Of a DNA stretch of 64,000 nucleotides, positions 15,845-24,401 are shown piece by piece. The DNA lies in assembly GCA_034667405.1 (NCBI GenBank), contig JAXDJX010000016.1, positions 16,784 to 80,783 of the forward strand. Direction: 5' to 3'. The notes below the pieces were generated by a model that made no database searches, was not told the origin of the DNA, and saw only the letters and a list, made by a program, of their open reading frames with translations. The number at the start of each line of letters is the position of its first letter. Position 1 is the first letter of the stretch. Source of the DNA: JANXVR01 sp034667405. GTDB lineage: Bacteria > Actinomycetota > UBA4738 > HRBIN12. Both the position numbers and the translations under genes were made by a program.

Positions 15845-17384
15845 TCCCACGGATGGTCCCGAGGAGTTCGCTGCCCACGAGGGGCTCTCGCGCGAGGACG
15901 AGGTGTTGCGCGCCAGGCGGGAGAGCTTGCAACGCCTTCGCGAGAGCGGCGTCGAACCGTTCGCGATCGAGTTCGCGCAGGACACGCACGCGGCAGACAT
16001 CCACGCCGAGTTCCCCGACGGGGTATTGGCGAACGAAGAAGACTCCGGCCGGCAAGCGTCGGTCGCCGGACGAGTCGTCCTCGCCCGCCGGCACGGCAAG
16101 CTGACCTTCCTGGTTATCCGCGACGCCACCGGCGATCTTCAGCTGTTCTGTGAGGCGGCGGCACTAGGCGATGGCTACGCGCTCTTGGACGACGTCGACC
16201 TCGGCGACATCATCGGTGCGACGGGTCACGTGGTTCGCACCCGCCGCGGCGAGATCAGCCTGAAGGCCGACTCGCTCGCCTTGCTCACGAAGGCGCTCCG
16301 TCCGCTGCCGGAGAAATGGCATGGGCTGAAAGATCCAGACCTCCAGCAGCGCCGCCGCTACCTCCACCTCATCGCGGACGAGACGCCGCGACGCTACGCG
16401 TTGGCCAGGGCGGTCGTTCTCAAGACCATCCGCGCCTATCTGGACGACCACGCCTACATCGAGTTCGAGGGGCCCATACTCCAACCCGTTGCCGGCGGGG
16501 CGAACGCGCGCCCGTTCACCACGTTCCACAACGTGCTGAACCGGGAGATGAAGCTTCGGATCTCGCTCGAGCTCTACCTCAAGCGGATGTTGGTTGGCGG
16601 GATCGAACGGGTGTACGAGATCGGCCGCAACTTCCGCAACGAGGGCATCGACCGCGATCACAACCCCGAGTTCACGATGCTCGAGGCCTACCAGGCCTAC
16701 GGCGACTACTCGACGATGATGGAGCTTACGGAGGACCTCATCGTATCGAGCGTCCGCGCGGTCGCGCCGATCATGGGGCGTGACCCCATGTCCCTGGTCG
16801 TTCCATTCCGCGGCCGGGAGGTCGATCTCACACCACCTTTCAGACGCATCACCATCCTGGGGAGCGTCTCGGAGGCCACGGGGGAATCGGTCACTCTGGA
16901 GCGGACCGACCTGCGCCAGATCGCCGACCGGTTCGACGTGGGCCATGAGCCGTCGTGGGGACCAGGGAAGATCATCCAGGAACTCTTCGAGAAGCTCGTT
17001 GAGGGAACCATCGTCGAGCCGACGTTCGTGTGCGATTTCCCGCGCGAGGTTTCACCACTGGCTCGCCCCCATCGCTCGGAGCCGGGCCTCACCGAGCACT
17101 TCGACCTGGTGATCGGCGGCCTCGAACTCGTCACCGCCTTCAGCGAACTCACCGACCCCGACGAACAACGCGCGAGGTTCGAGGATCAGCTTCGCGCGAA
17201 GGAAGCCGGCGACGAGGAGGCACATCCTCTGGACGAAGACTTCCTTCGCGCGCTGGAGCACGGGATGCCGCCGACGGGCGGCATGGGCATGGGGATCGAC
17301 CGGCTGCTCATGCTGCTGACGGACGCGCCGAGCCTGCGCGACCTGATCATGTTCCCGAGTCAACGGCCCGAGTCCGCCGACTAA
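15831..17384 (+). CDS. lysS: Lysyl-tRNA synthetase, class II
   Basis: 517 residues. An N-terminal OB-fold anticodon domain (~60-165) precedes the class II core. Motif 2 is FRNEGIDRDHNPEFTMLEAY, and motif 3 is GMGMGIDRLLMLL. The start could be ATG 15831 or ATG 15837; both lie within the coaX end, so the genes are coupled. The coaX-lysS-clpC order matches mycobacteria. Confidence 0.95.
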   Translation: MPMTDPTDGPEEFAAHEGLSREDEVLRARRESLQRLRESGVEPFAIEFAQDTHAADIHAEFPDGVLANEEDSGRQASVAGRVVLARRHGKLTFLVIRDATGDLQLFCEAAALGDGYALLDDVDLGDIIGATGHVVRTRRGEISLKADSLALLTKALRPLPEKWHGLKDPDLQQRRRYLHLIADETPRRYALARAVVLKTIRAYLDDHAYIEFEGPILQPVAGGANARPFTTFHNVLNREMKLRISLELYLKRMLVGGIERVYEIGRNFRNEGIDRDHNPEFTMLEAYQAYGDYSTMMELTEDLIVSSVRAVAPIMGRDPMSLVVPFRGREVDLTPPFRRITILGSVSEATGESVTLERTDLRQIADRFDVGHEPSWGPGKIIQELFEKLVEGTIVEPTFVCDFPREVSPLARPHRSEPGLTEHFDLVIGGLELVTAFSELTDPDEQRARFEDQLRAKEAGDEEAHPLDEDFLRALEHGMPPTGGMGMGIDRLLMLLTDAPSLRDLIMFPSQRPESAD

Positions 17385-17391
17385 GGCACCC

Positions 17392-17410
17392 GCCGGCTCA
17401 CGCCGCCGGC
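17392..17410. terminator. Possible bidirectional terminator between lysS and the response regulator
   Basis: GCCGGC (17392-17397) and GCCGGC (17405-17410) can pair across a 7-base loop. They lie between the lysS stop and the stop of the convergent response-regulator gene. No U-tract is seen. Confidence 0.4.
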
Positions 17411-17800
17411 TCACTCCTGTGCAGGGTCATCCTCATTCTCGGCGGCCTCGTGGAGGACGATGACCAGGTCCTGCAAGCCCGTCCCTTTCGCCAAGAAGCC
17501 CGAGGCTCCTGCTTCGCGTGCTTCGCGCTCCACACCGGGATCGGCGTGGGCAGTCAAGATGACCACCGGCAGGTCGGGTTTGGATTCGTGCATCTTCTTC
17601 ATGGCGCCGATCCCGTCGAGATCCGGCATGGACAGATCCATCAGCACGACATCGGGCTGAAGTTCAGCTGCGCCTTCGCAGGCAGCGACACCGCCGCCGG
17701 CTTCACCGGCAACTTCGATGTCATCCACCAAGCGGAGCGCTGATGTCAGCGCCTTGCGGAACGCAGGGTGGTCATCGACCACGAGCACTCGCACGACCAT
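17411..17800 (-). CDS. Single-domain response regulator (receiver only)
   Basis: 129 residues, all receiver domain: the acidic pair in VLVVDDHP, the phosphoacceptor Asp in VVLMDLSMPDLDG, Thr in VVILTAHAD, and Lys in FLAKGTG. No DNA-binding domain follows; the protein ends in an acidic tail. AAGGAG sits 3 bases before the ATG at 17800; a TTG at 17812 in the same frame is possible. No partner kinase is adjacent; the orphan histidine kinase at 30-32 kb, which lacks its own regulator, is one candidate. Confidence 0.85.
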   Translation of the reverse strand: MVVRVLVVDDHPAFRKALTSALRLVDDIEVAGEAGGGVAACEGAAELQPDVVLMDLSMPDLDGIGAMKKMHESKPDLPVVILTAHADPGVEREAREAGASGFLAKGTGLQDLVIVLHEAAENEDDPAQE

Positions 17801-18197
17801 GTTCTCCTTCAAGGGCGGTTCGGGAGGTCACGCCCACGGGGGGAGAGCGTGCTCGCTCCTCGGGGGGTAGGAAGCGAAGGCAATCGTGGCATGCGCCCCC
17901 CCTGCCTGCCATCTACCGTCCGGGGGAGATTCGGTGACCCATTCGGGGGATATCTGACATGTACCGTCTGGTCCCTCATCTTCGGGCGTCAAGCGACCGA
18001 AGACGTAGGGGAGGTGGAGCCCATGGGGAACAACACGTTCAGCTTCGAAGGTTACGAGAGGGCACGGGTATACTTCGAACAAGCAGGCGCTGTGGCCGGG
18101 TTCCGACCTCAGCGCCCCTTGTACCTCGGGGGTAGGACGGAGTCCGTTGATCCCGGAGGAACTGGAACATGCGGGTTACGGCCCGGAGGACGCTGAC
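17801..18197. other. Intergenic region upstream of clpC
   Basis: About 400 bases between the divergent response regulator and clpC genes. It holds two TACCGTC direct repeats 48 bases apart (17914-17920 and 17962-17968), a TATACT hexamer at 18069-18074, and a 57-codon open frame with a good Shine-Dalgarno (separate entry). I see neither a HAIR nor a CIRCE element. A ClgR site would be expected from other actinobacteria but I cannot identify one with confidence. Confidence 0.5.
18023..18196 (+). CDS. Possible small protein encoded in the clpC leader
   Basis: 57 codons from ATG 18023, preceded by the purine-rich GGGGAGGTGGAG (18008-18019), ending with TGA 1 base before the clpC ATG. The start MGNNTFSFEGYERARVYFEQAG looks protein-like; the C-terminal part is Gly/Arg-rich and overlaps the clpC Shine-Dalgarno region. 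The TATACT hexamer inside it argues that some transcripts start downstream. It could be a regulatory upstream ORF coupled to clpC or a chance frame. Confidence 0.3.
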   Translation: MGNNTFSFEGYERARVYFEQAGAVAGFRPQRPLYLGGRTESVDPGGTGTCGLRPGGR

Positions 18198-20705
18198 ATG
18201 TTCGAACGGTTCACAGATCGCGCCAGGAGGGTTGTGGTCCTCGCCCAAGAAGAAGCGAGGATGCTCAACCACAACTACATCGGGACCGAGCACATCCTGC
18301 TCGGCCTGATCCACGAGGGCGAGGGCGTCGCCGCCAAGGCCCTGGAATCGCTCAACATCTCGCTGGAGGCCGTGCGGCAGCAGGTCGAGGAGATCATCGG
18401 TCAGGGACAGGCAGCTCCCACCGGTCATATCCCGTTCACCCCGCGCGCGAAGAAAGTCCTGGAGCTCTCGCTTCGCGAAGCGTTGCAGCTCGGTCACAAC
18501 TACATCGGAACCGAACACATCCTGCTCGGCCTCATCCGCGAAGGCGAAGGTGTCGCCGCCCAGGTTCTGCAGAAGCTCGGCGCAGATCTGAACCGTGTCC
18601 GGCAGACCGTCATCCAGCTCCTTTCCGGCTACACCGGCGGCAAGGGCGAGCAGACGCCCGGTGGTGCGCCGGGCGAGGGCGGCCCGCAAGGGTCGATGGT
18701 GTTGGACCAGTTCGGCCGGAACCTTACGCAACTCGCTCGCGAATCCAAGCTCGACCCTGTCATCGGGCGCGAGAAGGAGATCGAGCGCGTCATGCAGGTC
18801 CTTTCGCGCCGAACGAAGAACAACCCGGTTCTCATCGGCGATCCCGGTGTGGGCAAGACCGCCGTCGTCGAGGGTCTCTCGCAGGCCATCGTCAAAGGTG
18901 AGGTCCCCGAGACGCTGAAGGGGAAGCAGATCTACACGCTTGACCTTGGCGCGTTGGTTGCCGGCTCTCGCTACCGCGGAGACTTCGAGGAGCGCCTGAA
19001 GAAGGTCCTCAAGGAGATCAAGACCCGCGGCGACATCGTGTTGTTCATCGACGAACTCCACACGTTGGTGGGAGCAGGAGCCGCCGAAGGTGCGATCGAC
19101 GCGGCCAGCATCCTCAAGCCGATGCTGGCACGAGGGGAACTCCAGACCATCGGCGCCACCACGCGTGACGAGTACCGCAAGCATCTGGAGAAGGACGCAG
19201 CCCTGGAGCGCCGGTTCCAGCCCATCGAGGTCAAGGAACCGTCGGTCACCCACACCATCGAGATCCTCAAGGGGCTCCGCGACCGGTACGAGGCGCACCA
19301 CCGCGTGAACTTCACCGACGATGCGCTGGTCGCCGCCGCGAACCTCGCGGACCGCTACATCTCCGACCGGCAGCTCCCCGACAAGGCCATCGACCTCATC
19401 GACGAGGCCGGAAGCCGCATGCGGATCCGCCGCATGACCGCGCCGCCCGACGTTCGCGAGATCGACGAGAAGATCGCCGAGGTTCGTCTGCGCAAGGAAA
19501 GCGCCATCGACGGTCAGGACTTCGAGAAGGCGGCCAGCCTGCGTGATGAGGAGCGTCAGCTCCAAGAAGAGCGGACCCGTCGGGAACAAGCGTGGAAGTC
19601 CGGCGAGATGGACATCCTCAGTGAGGTCGACGAAGAGGAGATCGCCGAGGTCCTCTCCATCTGGACCGGCATCCCCGTCTTCAAGCTGACGGAAGAAGAG
19701 ACCGAGAAGCTGCTCCGCATGGAGGATGAACTCCACAAGCGGATCGTCACTCAGGACGAGGCGATCAGCGCGGTCAGCCGCGCGATGCGTCGCACCCGCA
19801 GCGGCCTGAAAGACCCACGGCGTCCCGCCGGCTCGTTCATCTTCCTCGGACCGTCCGGCGTCGGGAAGACCGAGTTGTCCAAGACGCTCGCTGAGTTCCT
19901 CTTCGGTGACGAGGATTCGCTGATCCAGCTCGACATGTCCGAATACATGGAGAAGCACACCGTCTCGCGGCTCATCGGCTCGCCTCCCGGCTACGTGGGA
20001 TACGAGGAGGGTGGCCAGCTCACCGAGGCCGTCCGCCGCAAGCCCTTCAGCGTCATCCTCTTCGACGAGATCGAGAAGGCGCACCCGGACGTGTTCAACA
20101 CGCTGCTCCAGATCCTGGAGGATGGGCGTCTGACGGACTCCCAGGGCCGCGCCGTCGACTTCAAGAACACCATCATCATCATGACTTCCAACCTCGGAAC
20201 CAGGGACATCCAGAAGGGACCCGGCATCGGGTTCGCGACCAGCGGGAACGAACAGGTCACCTACGAGCGCATGCGCGACGGCGTGAAGGACGAACTGAAG
20301 AAGAGCTTCCGTCCGGAATTCCTGAACCGCATCGACGAGGTCATCGTGTTCCGTTCGCTGAGCGAAGAAGACGTGAAGAACATCGTCGATCTGCTGATGA
20401 AGCGCGTGACGGAGCAGTTGAAGGCCAAGGACCTGGACATCGAGCTCACGGACGCCGCGAAGGCGCTTCTGGCGAAAGAGGGCTACGACGTGGCCATGGG
20501 TGCCCGGCCGCTCCGCCGAACCATCCAGCGATTGGTCGAGGACCCTCTGGCAGAGAAGCTGCTGTGGAAAGAGTTCCGGGCAGGCGAGACGGTCATGGTG
20601 GACGCCGTCGACGGCGAGATCACGTTCGAGCACGCCGGCGGTATCCCCGACGCGGCGCTGCCGCCGGACACTCCGCCCGTAGAACTCGCCGGCTCGCCCG
20701 AATAA
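18198..20705 (+). CDS. clpC: ATP-dependent Clp protease ATPase subunit ClpC
   Basis: 835 residues. Two Clp N-terminal repeats (~1-145, each with NYIGTEHILLGL), AAA domain 1 with Walker A GDPGVGKT, a UVR-type middle domain (DFEKAASLRDEERQLQEE), AAA domain 2 with GPSGVGKT, and a C-terminal D2-small domain. ClpC unfolds substrates for the ClpP peptidase and is essential in mycobacteria. The ATG at 18198 has GGAGGA (18185-18190) at ideal distance and gives the canonical MFERFTDRARR start. Confidence 0.96.
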   Translation: MFERFTDRARRVVVLAQEEARMLNHNYIGTEHILLGLIHEGEGVAAKALESLNISLEAVRQQVEEIIGQGQAAPTGHIPFTPRAKKVLELSLREALQLGHNYIGTEHILLGLIREGEGVAAQVLQKLGADLNRVRQTVIQLLSGYTGGKGEQTPGGAPGEGGPQGSMVLDQFGRNLTQLARESKLDPVIGREKEIERVMQVLSRRTKNNPVLIGDPGVGKTAVVEGLSQAIVKGEVPETLKGKQIYTLDLGALVAGSRYRGDFEERLKKVLKEIKTRGDIVLFIDELHTLVGAGAAEGAIDAASILKPMLARGELQTIGATTRDEYRKHLEKDAALERRFQPIEVKEPSVTHTIEILKGLRDRYEAHHRVNFTDDALVAAANLADRYISDRQLPDKAIDLIDEAGSRMRIRRMTAPPDVREIDEKIAEVRLRKESAIDGQDFEKAASLRDEERQLQEERTRREQAWKSGEMDILSEVDEEEIAEVLSIWTGIPVFKLTEEETEKLLRMEDELHKRIVTQDEAISAVSRAMRRTRSGLKDPRRPAGSFIFLGPSGVGKTELSKTLAEFLFGDEDSLIQLDMSEYMEKHTVSRLIGSPPGYVGYEEGGQLTEAVRRKPFSVILFDEIEKAHPDVFNTLLQILEDGRLTDSQGRAVDFKNTIIIMTSNLGTRDIQKGPGIGFATSGNEQVTYERMRDGVKDELKKSFRPEFLNRIDEVIVFRSLSEEDVKNIVDLLMKRVTEQLKAKDLDIELTDAAKALLAKEGYDVAMGARPLRRTIQRLVEDPLAEKLLWKEFRAGETVMVDAVDGEITFEHAGGIPDAALPPDTPPVELAGSPE

Positions 20706-20719
20706 GGCGAACGTCGACC

Positions 20720-21475
20720 TCAGCTGAAGTCGCGGAGTTCCTCGGGTACCAGGGCAGCGAACTCCCAGCCCGTCCACAGGTCGTCTGCGAAACGAACCGG
20801 GTCGGGTGCGTCCGCTCCCTGCTTGGCCGCCCATTCGCACAGTCGAAGCACGTCGCGACGCAGGAACTCGTGCGCGCTGGAGTTGAAGCGCGCGTCGACC
20901 GCTTGGGGGAAGTCGATGATCCACGGCTGCTCCTCCCACCACAACACGTTGTACGCCGAGAGGTCGGCGTGAATGATGTCCCGCAGGAGGAATCGCTCGA
21001 TCGCCCGCAACAAGAGCGCGAGGACTTCACCGGCTTCCTCCGGTTCCCACCGCAATTCGCGGAGCTGCGGGGCGGGGGCGTCATCTTCGCCCAGGTACTG
21101 GAGCAGCATGCCTCGGTCGGCGCTCGCGATGGGGCGGGGGACGGGGCAACCGGCATCGTGGAGCGCCGTCAGCGTCGAGAACTCGTGAGCTACCCAGAAG
21201 GTCTGTGAGAACTCACGTCCGGGTTTGTTCTTCTTCTGCATCGCCCGGACTTCGCTGGTGACCTTTCGGAACCGGCCATCCAGGTATGCGGCGCTATCCG
21301 CGAAGTCGCGGACACTCGTGCTTCTGTAGGTCTTGGCCACCACGGTGTCCTCGCCGGTAAGACGAGGGTTCGCGCGGCAGAGCCAGATCATCGCTTCCTT
21401 GCCGCTAGCGAGCGGCCGGATCACTTCGTGGATCAGCCCTTCATCGAAGAACGGCTCTAGTGCGGGGTCGAGCAA
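20720..21475 (-). CDS. RIO1-type atypical protein kinase
   Basis: 251 residues from TTG 21475, with GAAGGAGA (21483-21490) upstream. RIO features: SGKEAMIWLC flexible glycine loop, VVAKTY with the ATP-binding lysine, catalytic loop HADLSAYNVL and metal-binding IIDFPQAVD. RIO kinases act in ribosome maturation in archaea and eukaryotes; bacterial members are poorly characterised. It ends 15 bases from the convergent clpC stop. The upstream 170 bases hold a promoter, a 17-codon leader ORF and overlapping hairpins, which suggests attenuation control. Confidence 0.88.
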   Translation of the reverse strand: MLDPALEPFFDEGLIHEVIRPLASGKEAMIWLCRANPRLTGEDTVVAKTYRSTSVRDFADSAAYLDGRFRKVTSEVRAMQKKNKPGREFSQTFWVAHEFSTLTALHDAGCPVPRPIASADRGMLLQYLGEDDAPAPQLRELRWEPEEAGEVLALLLRAIERFLLRDIIHADLSAYNVLWWEEQPWIIDFPQAVDARFNSSAHEFLRRDVLRLCEWAAKQGADAPDPVRFADDLWTGWEFAALVPEELRDFS

Positions 21476-21515
21476 CGGATGTCTCCTTCGAGATCGCAGG
21501 CATGAATGAACGATG

Positions 21516-21571
21516 CTGCGTCCCTCGGGAGCCGGTGAGCGCCTGGATCAGGCGGAGGCGGAGGGACGCAG
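21516..21571 (-). promoter_or_regulatory. Attenuator-like hairpin in the RIO kinase leader
   Basis: An 11-bp perfect inverted repeat, CTGCGTCCCTC on the minus strand (21571 to 21561) with GAGGGACGCAG (21526 to 21516), encloses a smaller perfect hairpin CGCCTG-ATC-CAGGCG (21554 to 21540) that contains the leader stop codon. The 5' arm is codons 11-14 of the leader peptide, so a ribosome on those codons would break the stem. The stem ends about 26 bases before the kinase Shine-Dalgarno. Confidence 0.6.
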
Positions 21572-21601
21572 GGTGAAGACCGGGGCAAAGGTCACGGCCA
21601 T
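21548..21601 (-). CDS. 17-residue leader peptide upstream of the RIO kinase
   Basis: ATG at 21601 reads MAVTFAPVFTLRPSASA then TGA. It has a strong Shine-Dalgarno, AAGGAGGG, about 7 bases upstream. The peptide's Leu-Arg-Pro-Ser codons form the 5' arm of the downstream hairpin. I do not recognise a described arrest motif. It is too short to be an ordinary enzyme gene, and a regulatory role is inferred from position. Confidence 0.5.
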   Translation of the reverse strand: MAVTFAPVFTLRPSASA

Positions 21602-21652
21602 CTCACATCCCTCCTTCGTGTCGGGCCGGCGCGAGCGCACCAGCACGCGCCA

Positions 21653-21681
21653 AGCATACGCCCGGGGAGCGGTGCATCCAA
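21653..21681 (-). promoter_or_regulatory. Promoter of the RIO kinase leader
   Basis: On the minus strand TTGGAT (21681 to 21676) and TATGCT (21658 to 21653) are separated by exactly 17 bases. Transcription would start near 21646, about 45 bases before the leader peptide ATG and 170 before the kinase start. Confidence 0.5.
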
Positions 21682-21702
21682 GTCTGCTACAGGTTCTGTG
21701 AT

Positions 21703-22056
21703 CTACCCGGCGTCGGGGCCCGGCACCGGGGAGGGTCCGGCGTAGAGCATCGTGATGCTCTCGACGATGGAACGCGGGATGTGCGTAACGGCGCGGAATC
21801 CGTCCTCGTCGGGGAGCAGCTCCTGGGCGATCGAGAGGAACCGAGGACCTTCCTTCACGAGGTACCCGACGGTTCGGACGACATAGTCCTCGCGGCAGTC
21901 CTCGGGATCCGTCTCTTGAAAGTCGAAGAACGCGTCGTGCCAGAGGCAGAGGACCAAGGGGTACTCGGGCACCTCGTCCAGGGCCGGCCCGCCGTCCTTC
22001 GGTTCCCCGACGGGGAACTGAGGTTGTGCCTGGGACGAACGCGGGACTGCTCGCAA
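21703..22056 (-). CDS. Small conserved-looking protein, function unknown
   Basis: 117 residues from TTG 22056, which has AAGGAGGT (22068 to 22061) at the right distance. The core reads VLCLWHDAFFDFQ, then DYVVRTVGYLVKEGPRFLSIAQELLP and THIPRSIVESITML. This pattern (YxVxTVGxLV...IPxxxI) recalls short proteins of unknown function found scattered in chromosomes and phages. It is acidic with no membrane segment. It lies upstream of the RIO kinase leader on the same strand but has its own spacing. Confidence 0.65.
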   Translation of the reverse strand: MRAVPRSSQAQPQFPVGEPKDGGPALDEVPEYPLVLCLWHDAFFDFQETDPEDCREDYVVRTVGYLVKEGPRFLSIAQELLPDEDGFRAVTHIPRSIVESITMLYAGPSPVPGPDAG

Positions 22057-22227
22057 CGGGACCTCCTTCAACGTGCTAGATATCGGCAGTTTTCGTCCCG
22101 GGATAACCGCCCCTCGCCACTTCTCGAACCCGCTCGCCCCGAACTAGCCTGAGGGCCTAACCCGGGGCCGTCGACGATACCGGCGGGGGCTGACATGAGG
22201 GGGCACAACCGTGTCAGTGCCTGACTC

Positions 22228-22233
22228 TAGGGT
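22228..22233 (+). promoter_or_regulatory. -10 hexamer for leaderless radA
   Basis: TAGGGT ends 7 bases before the ATG at 22241. This supports that ATG over the in-frame GTG at 22211. Confidence 0.45.
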
Positions 22234-22240
22234 CGGTCCG

Positions 22241-23605
22241 ATGGCGAAGAAGCGAGCGTTCCATTGCACGGCGTGCGGGGTCCGAGCGGAGCAGTGGACG
22301 GGTCGCTGCAGCGGGTGTGGCGGGTGGGGAAGCATCGAGGAAGTCCCATCATCGTTCGTGAGCAAGGGGTCCGGGGTTGCCGCAGTCGCGCCGGTGCCGT
22401 TGCTGTCCATCTCAGCGGGTGCCGCCGCGGCCAGGGTCTCTACGGGGATGGAGGGTATCGATCGGGTCTTGGGCGGAGGAGTCGTCCCGGCTTCGGTCGC
22501 CTTGCTCGCCGGCGAACCTGGCATCGGGAAGTCCACGCTGCTCCTCCAGATGGTCGCCCACTTGTCGGCCACAGGATCTCGGTGTCTGGTGGTCTCGGGC
22601 GAGGAGTCCCACGCCCAGGTGGCGGCCCGGGCCAGGCGTCTGGGTGTCGCCGCGGAGTCCGTCACGTTCGCCCCCGGTAGAGATCTGGGCGCGGTCCTGC
22701 AGAGCGCATCGGAAGCACGGCCATTCCTCCTGGCTGTGGACTCCATCCAGACCATCCGGGACATGGACGCCACGCAGATCCCCGGAGGCGTCTCGCAGGT
22801 ACGAACCTGCACGGATGCTTTGGTCGGGCTCGCAAAGACCCAGGGGATCGCCGTGCTGCTGACCGGCCATGTCACGAAGGACGGGGACTTGGCCGGTCCC
22901 CGGGCACTCGAGCACGCCGTCGATGTCGTCCTCACGTTCGACGGTGACGCCCGGTCGGGGCTGCGGGTGCTCGCGGGAGGCAAGAACCGATTCGGTGCCG
23001 AAGGGGAGACGGCCTGGTTCGAGATGGAGCCTTCCGGATTGCGGGAGATCGACCCGACCGACCTCCTTCTGTCCGGCGAACGGGTTGCGGGGGCAGCGAC
23101 TGCGCTGCCGCTAGCGGGCAGGCGGGCGCTCGCGGTAGAGGTGCAGGCCCTGGTGGGGACGACCGAAGGCCCGGCGCGCCGGCAGGCGACGGGGCTCGAC
23201 CTGCGGAGATTCCAGCTCGTCGCGGCCGTGCTCGATCATGCCATCGGATTTGGCATTGGTCGCTCCGAACTGTTCGGGGCCTCGGGCGGCGGGGTGCGCA
23301 TCGATGATCCAGCCTGCGATCTGGCGGTCGCGGCGGCTCTTGCTTCGGCTGCGGCCGGGGTTCCGCCTCCCGCCGACGCCGCATTCGTGGGCGAGGTGGC
23401 CCTCACCGGGCTCATCCGGCCTGCTCCGGGGATGGCCCAGCGGCTCGCCGCCGCCAGAGCCGCCGGCTGTGCCACCGTGTTCGCCCCCCGCGGGGAGGCT
23501 CTGGCGCTGGAGGGTGTGACCATCGTGCCGGTCAGCCGGGTCGCTGAAGCCCTCACTTGGGCACGTCGACCTGCAGGAACGCGGTCAGAACGGCGTTCGG
23601 CGTAG
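22241..23605 (+). CDS. radA: DNA repair protein RadA/Sms
   Basis: 454 residues. N-terminal four-cysteine zinc finger (CTACGV and CSGCGGWG), RecA-like ATPase with Walker A GEPGIGKST, the RadA-specific KNRFG motif, and a Lon-like C-terminal domain. RadA drives branch migration in recombination. Start MAKKRAFHCTACG is the canonical N-terminus and is probably leaderless. Confidence 0.95.
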   Translation: MAKKRAFHCTACGVRAEQWTGRCSGCGGWGSIEEVPSSFVSKGSGVAAVAPVPLLSISAGAAAARVSTGMEGIDRVLGGGVVPASVALLAGEPGIGKSTLLLQMVAHLSATGSRCLVVSGEESHAQVAARARRLGVAAESVTFAPGRDLGAVLQSASEARPFLLAVDSIQTIRDMDATQIPGGVSQVRTCTDALVGLAKTQGIAVLLTGHVTKDGDLAGPRALEHAVDVVLTFDGDARSGLRVLAGGKNRFGAEGETAWFEMEPSGLREIDPTDLLLSGERVAGAATALPLAGRRALAVEVQALVGTTEGPARRQATGLDLRRFQLVAAVLDHAIGFGIGRSELFGASGGGVRIDDPACDLAVAAALASAAAGVPPPADAAFVGEVALTGLIRPAPGMAQRLAAARAAGCATVFAPRGEALALEGVTIVPVSRVAEALTWARRPAGTRSERRSA

Positions 23606-23659
23606 ACCTTTGAGACCCCGTCATGCACGTCTATTAGGCCTCTGACCTGCGGTTTTGGG

Positions 23660-23689
23660 TTGCGTTCTGACAGTGCCCCGTGTTACCCT
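23660..23689 (+). promoter_or_regulatory. Possible carD promoter
   Basis: TTGCGT (23660-23665) and TACCCT (23684-23689) are separated by 18 bases. Transcription would start about 23697, giving a leader of about 55 bases with a good Shine-Dalgarno. Confidence 0.35.
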
Positions 23690-23751
23690 GTGACTAGTCA
23701 TCGCGCAGGGCTCTATCTCGCATTCTCGTGAAGGTTCGCTAAGGAGGGTTC

Positions 23752-24264
23752 GTGGGGTTCCGAAAAGGCGACACCGTTGTGCATCCGGAACATGGGGCTG
23801 CGATCATCCAAGAGCTCCGCGACAAGGAATTCCTCGGCGAGAAGCGAAAGTATCTGGTCCTGAAGGTCGTGTATGGCGACCTCACCCTCTTGGTTCCGGC
23901 TGATTCGGCCGATCAGGTGGGGCTGCGACAGGTCGTGAGCAAGGCCGAAGTGAAGAAGATCCTGAAGGTCTTGACCGAGGGCGAGTCCGTGATGGCTGCC
24001 AACTGGTCACGCCGCTACAAGAACAACCTGGAGAAGCTGCATTCCGGCGACCCCTACGAAGTGGCCGAGGTACTCCGCAACCTATCCATCCGCGACCGGG
24101 AGAAGGGCCTCTCCGCGGGTGAGAAACGCATGATCCAGAAGGCGCGTCAGATCCTTATCTCCGAGCTTCATTACGCCACAGGCAAGACGGAAGAGGACGC
24201 GGAGACCATGATCGACGACGTTCTGGACGGCGCTCACGGCGAGAAACTGGCAGCTCAAGCCTAG
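23752..24264 (+). CDS. carD: CarD-family RNA polymerase-binding transcription regulator
   Basis: 170 residues from GTG, with AAGGAGG 4-5 bases upstream. The N-terminal Tudor-like RNA polymerase-interacting domain begins FRKGDTVVHPEHGAAII; the helical C-terminal domain includes EVAEVLRNLSIRDREKGLSAGEKRM. CarD stabilises the open promoter complex, notably at rRNA promoters, and is essential in mycobacteria. It lies upstream of ispD as in M. tuberculosis. Confidence 0.95.
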   Translation: MGFRKGDTVVHPEHGAAIIQELRDKEFLGEKRKYLVLKVVYGDLTLLVPADSADQVGLRQVVSKAEVKKILKVLTEGESVMAANWSRRYKNNLEKLHSGDPYEVAEVLRNLSIRDREKGLSAGEKRMIQKARQILISELHYATGKTEEDAETMIDDVLDGAHGEKLAAQA

Positions 24265-24401
24265 GTACCGCCGCTCTCCATCCCGTTCCGGCAACCTCCT
24301 TGCGAAACGTTCAGTCGTGCCTAGAAGCCGCCGATGGGTTCTCTAGGGGCTGGCACCTTCGTTGCCTGCCTACAACCGGCAAAGGCCCGGAGGATGCCGC
24401 T

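Noticed and set aside
17846..17859. GAGCG-TGCT-CGCTC hairpin upstream of clpC
   Set aside because: A 5-bp stem is expected by chance in sequence of this GC content.
18039..20942. 967-codon open frame antisense to clpC
   Set aside because: High GC third positions of clpC create a stop-free antisense frame; the product has no domain and clpC is certain.
21513..21701. 62-codon plus-strand frame in the RIO kinase leader
   Set aside because: No ribosome-binding site and it reads the complement of the hairpin and leader; the minus-strand interpretation explains the structure.
23667..23672. CTGACA as -35 of carD
   Set aside because: Only 11 bases from the TACCCT hexamer, too short a spacer; TTGCGT at 23660 fits better.
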